Assembly (NCBI GenBank): GCA_036518955.1 | Contig: DATDMG010000402.1 | Coordinates: 1 to 16,182, forward strand | Direction: 5' to 3' | Length of the DNA: 16,182 bases | From: DATDMG01 sp036518955 | GTDB lineage: Bacteria; Actinomycetota; Actinomycetes; Actinomycetales; Kineosporiaceae | Part shown: piece after piece, positions 14,474 through 16,182 of the stretch | How the letters are laid out: every line of letters begins with the position of its first letter | How positions within the stretch are numbered: position 1 is the first letter of the stretch | The notes under the pieces: model-generated | Told to the model about the DNA's origin: nothing | Seen by the model: only the letters and a program-made list of their open reading frames with translations | Database searches by the model: none | Position numbers and translations under genes: made by a program

Positions 14474-15573
14474 CGGCCACCGCCACGCCCCCCGAGCGCG
14501 AGGTCGGGCCGGTGCCGGCCGCCCCCGCCGCACCGACCGGGCGGGCCGCGCTCCCCGCGATCGCGGACACCGTGCTGCGCTGGGCCGCGGCCCTGGCCGC
14601 CGCGGTGGCCGTGTTCGGGGCGGTGCTGCTGGTCACCGGGGCCGACCCGGTGTCGGTGTTCACCAACGCCTGGTCGAACACGGTGCTCAACGGCGATGCC
14701 GTCCAGCAGATCCTGATCAAGGCCGGCCCGTTCGCGCTGACCGCGCTGGCCGTCGTCGTGCCGAGCCGGGCGGGACTGGTCAACGTCGGTGGCGAGGGCC
14801 AGCTCATCGCCGGCGGGATCGCCGCCGCCGGGGTGAGCCTGGCCCTCGGGTCCACCTCACCCGGCGGCCTGACCATGATCCTCATGATCGTCGCCGGGAT
14901 CGCGGCAGGGGCCGCCTGGGCCGGCGTGGCGGCACTCCTCCGGCTCACCGTCAAGGTCAACGAGGCGGTCAGCACGCTGCTGCTCAACTACGTCGCGCTC
15001 GACCTGATGCTCTTCCTGATCTACCAACCCTGGAAGGACCCGCACGGCACCGGCCAGCCGGCCACCCCACCCGTTCCGGACGCCGCCAAGCTGCCGGTGT
15101 TCACCGGGTCCGCCGTGCACGTGGGCCTGCTCCTGGTCGCGCTGGCCGTGGTGGCGGTCTGGGCGGTCTTCCGCTGGACGGCGTGGGGCTACCGGCTGGC
15201 CGCCGTCGGCGGGAACCCGGAGGCGGCCCGCCGCGCCGGGCTTCCGGTGACCCGGCTGCTGCTCACCGCCATGATCGTCGGGGGCGCCCTGGCCGGCCTG
15301 GGCGGCGCGATCCACCTGGCCGGCGTCGAGTACCAGCTCCGGCCGAGTTTCGGGTCGCAACTGGGCTACATCGGCTTCCTGGCCAGCTGGCTCGCCCGGC
15401 ACCGGCCCGGACCGGTCCTGCTGTCGGCCGTGGTGCTGGCCGGCCTGGCGGTGGCGGGCGACAGCCTGCAGATCGACTCCGCACTGCCCGCGGCCACGGT
15501 GAACATCCTCACCGGGCTGATCCTGATCGCCGTCCTCGGCTGGACCGGCTCGCGAAAGAAGGCCCGAGCATGA
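14470..15573 (+). CDS. ABC importer permease 1 (NupP/YufP-like)
   Basis: This 367-residue integral membrane subunit pairs with the upstream ATPase to form the transmembrane channel. A Pro/Ala-rich cytoplasmic N-terminus (1-30) precedes a first helix at about 36-57. Family marks include FALTALAVVVPSRAGLVNVG leading into GGEGQLIAGG (about 88-117), the cytoplasmic-loop region VNEAVSTLLLNY (163-174), and the later WRxTAxG-like FRWTAWGYRLAAVGGNPEAA segment with RRAGL. Those last residues form the coupling loop that docks on the ATPase. Hydrophobic stretches predict about nine or ten helices. The GTG start overlaps the ATPase stop (GTGA), and its own stop overlaps the next start (ATGA). The three subunits are therefore translationally coupled, and the GTG start is well supported. 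Confidence 0.9.
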   Translation: MTATATPPEREVGPVPAAPAAPTGRAALPAIADTVLRWAAALAAAVAVFGAVLLVTGADPVSVFTNAWSNTVLNGDAVQQILIKAGPFALTALAVVVPSRAGLVNVGGEGQLIAGGIAAAGVSLALGSTSPGGLTMILMIVAGIAAGAAWAGVAALLRLTVKVNEAVSTLLLNYVALDLMLFLIYQPWKDPHGTGQPATPPVPDAAKLPVFTGSAVHVGLLLVALAVVAVWAVFRWTAWGYRLAAVGGNPEAARRAGLPVTRLLLTAMIVGGALAGLGGAIHLAGVEYQLRPSFGSQLGYIGFLASWLARHRPGPVLLSAVVLAGLAVAGDSLQIDSALPAATVNILTGLILIAVLGWTGSRKKARA

Positions 15574-16182
15574 GCATCGTCGTCGAGGTGCTGTCCGGCG
15601 CGGTACGTGGCGGGACGTCCGTGATGTACGCGGCGCTCGGCGAGACCGTGTCCGAGCGGGCCGGGGTGATCAACCTCGGCACCGAGGGCTGCATGCTCGT
15701 CGGCGCCCTGGCCGGGTTCGCCGTCGCCTACGACACCGGTGACCCGTGGCTCGGGGTGATCGCCGCCGGGGCGGCCGGCGGCGCGTTGGCGCTGGTGCAC
15801 GCGGTCCTGGTGGTCACCCGCGGGGCCAACCAGTTCGCCAGCGGCCTGACCCTGCTCTTCCTGGCGCTCGGCCTGACCTCGCTGTTCGGTGCGGACTACG
15901 TGGGCAAGCAGATCCACGCCCTGAACCCGATCGCGATCCCGGGCCTGTCCGCCGTCCCGGTGCTCGGCCCCGTCGTCTTCCGCCAGGACGCGCTCACGTA
16001 CCTGTCCTACCTCACCGCGCCGGCGATGTGGTGGACCCTGTACCGAAGCCGCCCGGGGCTGCTGCTGCGGACGGCCGGCGAGCGCGCCGAGGTGCTCACC
16101 GTGCACGGGTACCGGACGGCGACCGTCCGGTACCCGGCGGTCGTCGCCGGCGGGGCGCTGTCCGGTGTCGGTGGCGCGCACC
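15570..16182 (+). CDS. ABC importer permease 2 (NupQ/YufQ-like), 3' partial
   Basis: This is the second membrane subunit of the importer, starting at the ATG at 15570 inside an ATGA overlap with permease 1. The first 204 codons are present and the frame runs off the right edge; related proteins are about 300 residues. It opens MSIVVEVLSGAVRGGTSVMY. The family-defining ERAGVINLGTEGCMLVGAL (30-47) is next, equivalent to the NupQ ERxGVxNIGxEG motif. The ANQFASGLTLLFLALGLTSL segment follows, and then LLLRTAGERAEVLTVHGY, the coupling-loop helix. Two different permeases with a double ATPase is the standard layout of BMP-lipoprotein-dependent importers. The substrate-binding lipoprotein is not in the window and may lie further downstream or elsewhere. 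Confidence 0.92.
   Translation, partial: MSIVVEVLSGAVRGGTSVMYAALGETVSERAGVINLGTEGCMLVGALAGFAVAYDTGDPWLGVIAAGAAGGALALVHAVLVVTRGANQFASGLTLLFLALGLTSLFGADYVGKQIHALNPIAIPGLSAVPVLGPVVFRQDALTYLSYLTAPAMWWTLYRSRPGLLLRTAGERAEVLTVHGYRTATVRYPAVVAGGALSGVGGAH

Overview
The window is very GC-rich and strongly third-position-GC biased. It carries an ergothioneine cluster of the actinobacterial type, an Lsr2 nucleoid protein and a DUF1990 protein. Together these point to a chromosomal segment of a high-GC actinomycete. The genus cannot be fixed from what is visible.

Layout, left to right. (1) 2-1243 (+): the 3' part of a polytopic membrane protein of unknown function, convergent with (2) 1432-2442 (-), a secreted SGNH/GDSL-type hydrolase; a GC-rich hairpin lies between them. 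(3) 2561-3240 (+): the wreck of a dTDP-rhamnose locus, namely an rmlB (dTDP-glucose 4,6-dehydratase) relic with frameshifts, an internal deletion and a destroyed YxxxK active site, joined to the C-terminal piece of rmlD. It reads in frame into (4) 3405-4958 (+), an intact membrane-anchored LytR-CpsA-Psr (LCP) glycopolymer transferase. Read naively, relic plus LCP gene look like one 750-codon ORF. (5) 5053-6129 (-): a secreted pre-pro serine protease of the streptogrisin/alpha-lytic type. (6) 6224-10700 (-): an ergothioneine operon in the order egtA-egtB-egtC-egtD. The lyase egtE is not in the window. (7) 10701-11259: a 559-bp divergent intergenic region. (8) 11260-11607 (+): lsr2, with a perfect 11-bp-stem terminator. 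(9) 11796-12359 (+): a DUF1990 protein. (10) 12583-12777 (+): a 64-residue orphan. (11) 12878-16182 (+): an ABC importer operon of the BMP/Nup (nucleoside-like) type, with a double-ATPase and two permeases coupled by 4-bp start/stop overlaps; the second permease runs off the window.

How the genes work together. EgtA makes gamma-glutamylcysteine, EgtD trimethylates histidine to hercynine, EgtB joins the two oxidatively through sulfur, and EgtC removes the glutamate. The remaining C-S cleavage needs EgtE or an unlinked PLP lyase. The LCP protein and the rml relic both belong to cell-envelope glycopolymer chemistry, so the LCP gene probably once sat beside a functional rhamnose gene set. The ABC operon is preceded by a spaced inverted repeat that may be its operator. 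I see no complete mobile element, CRISPR array, tRNA or rRNA, and no convincing new multi-gene system. The most unusual content is the decayed rmlB/rmlD relic fused in frame to the LCP gene.
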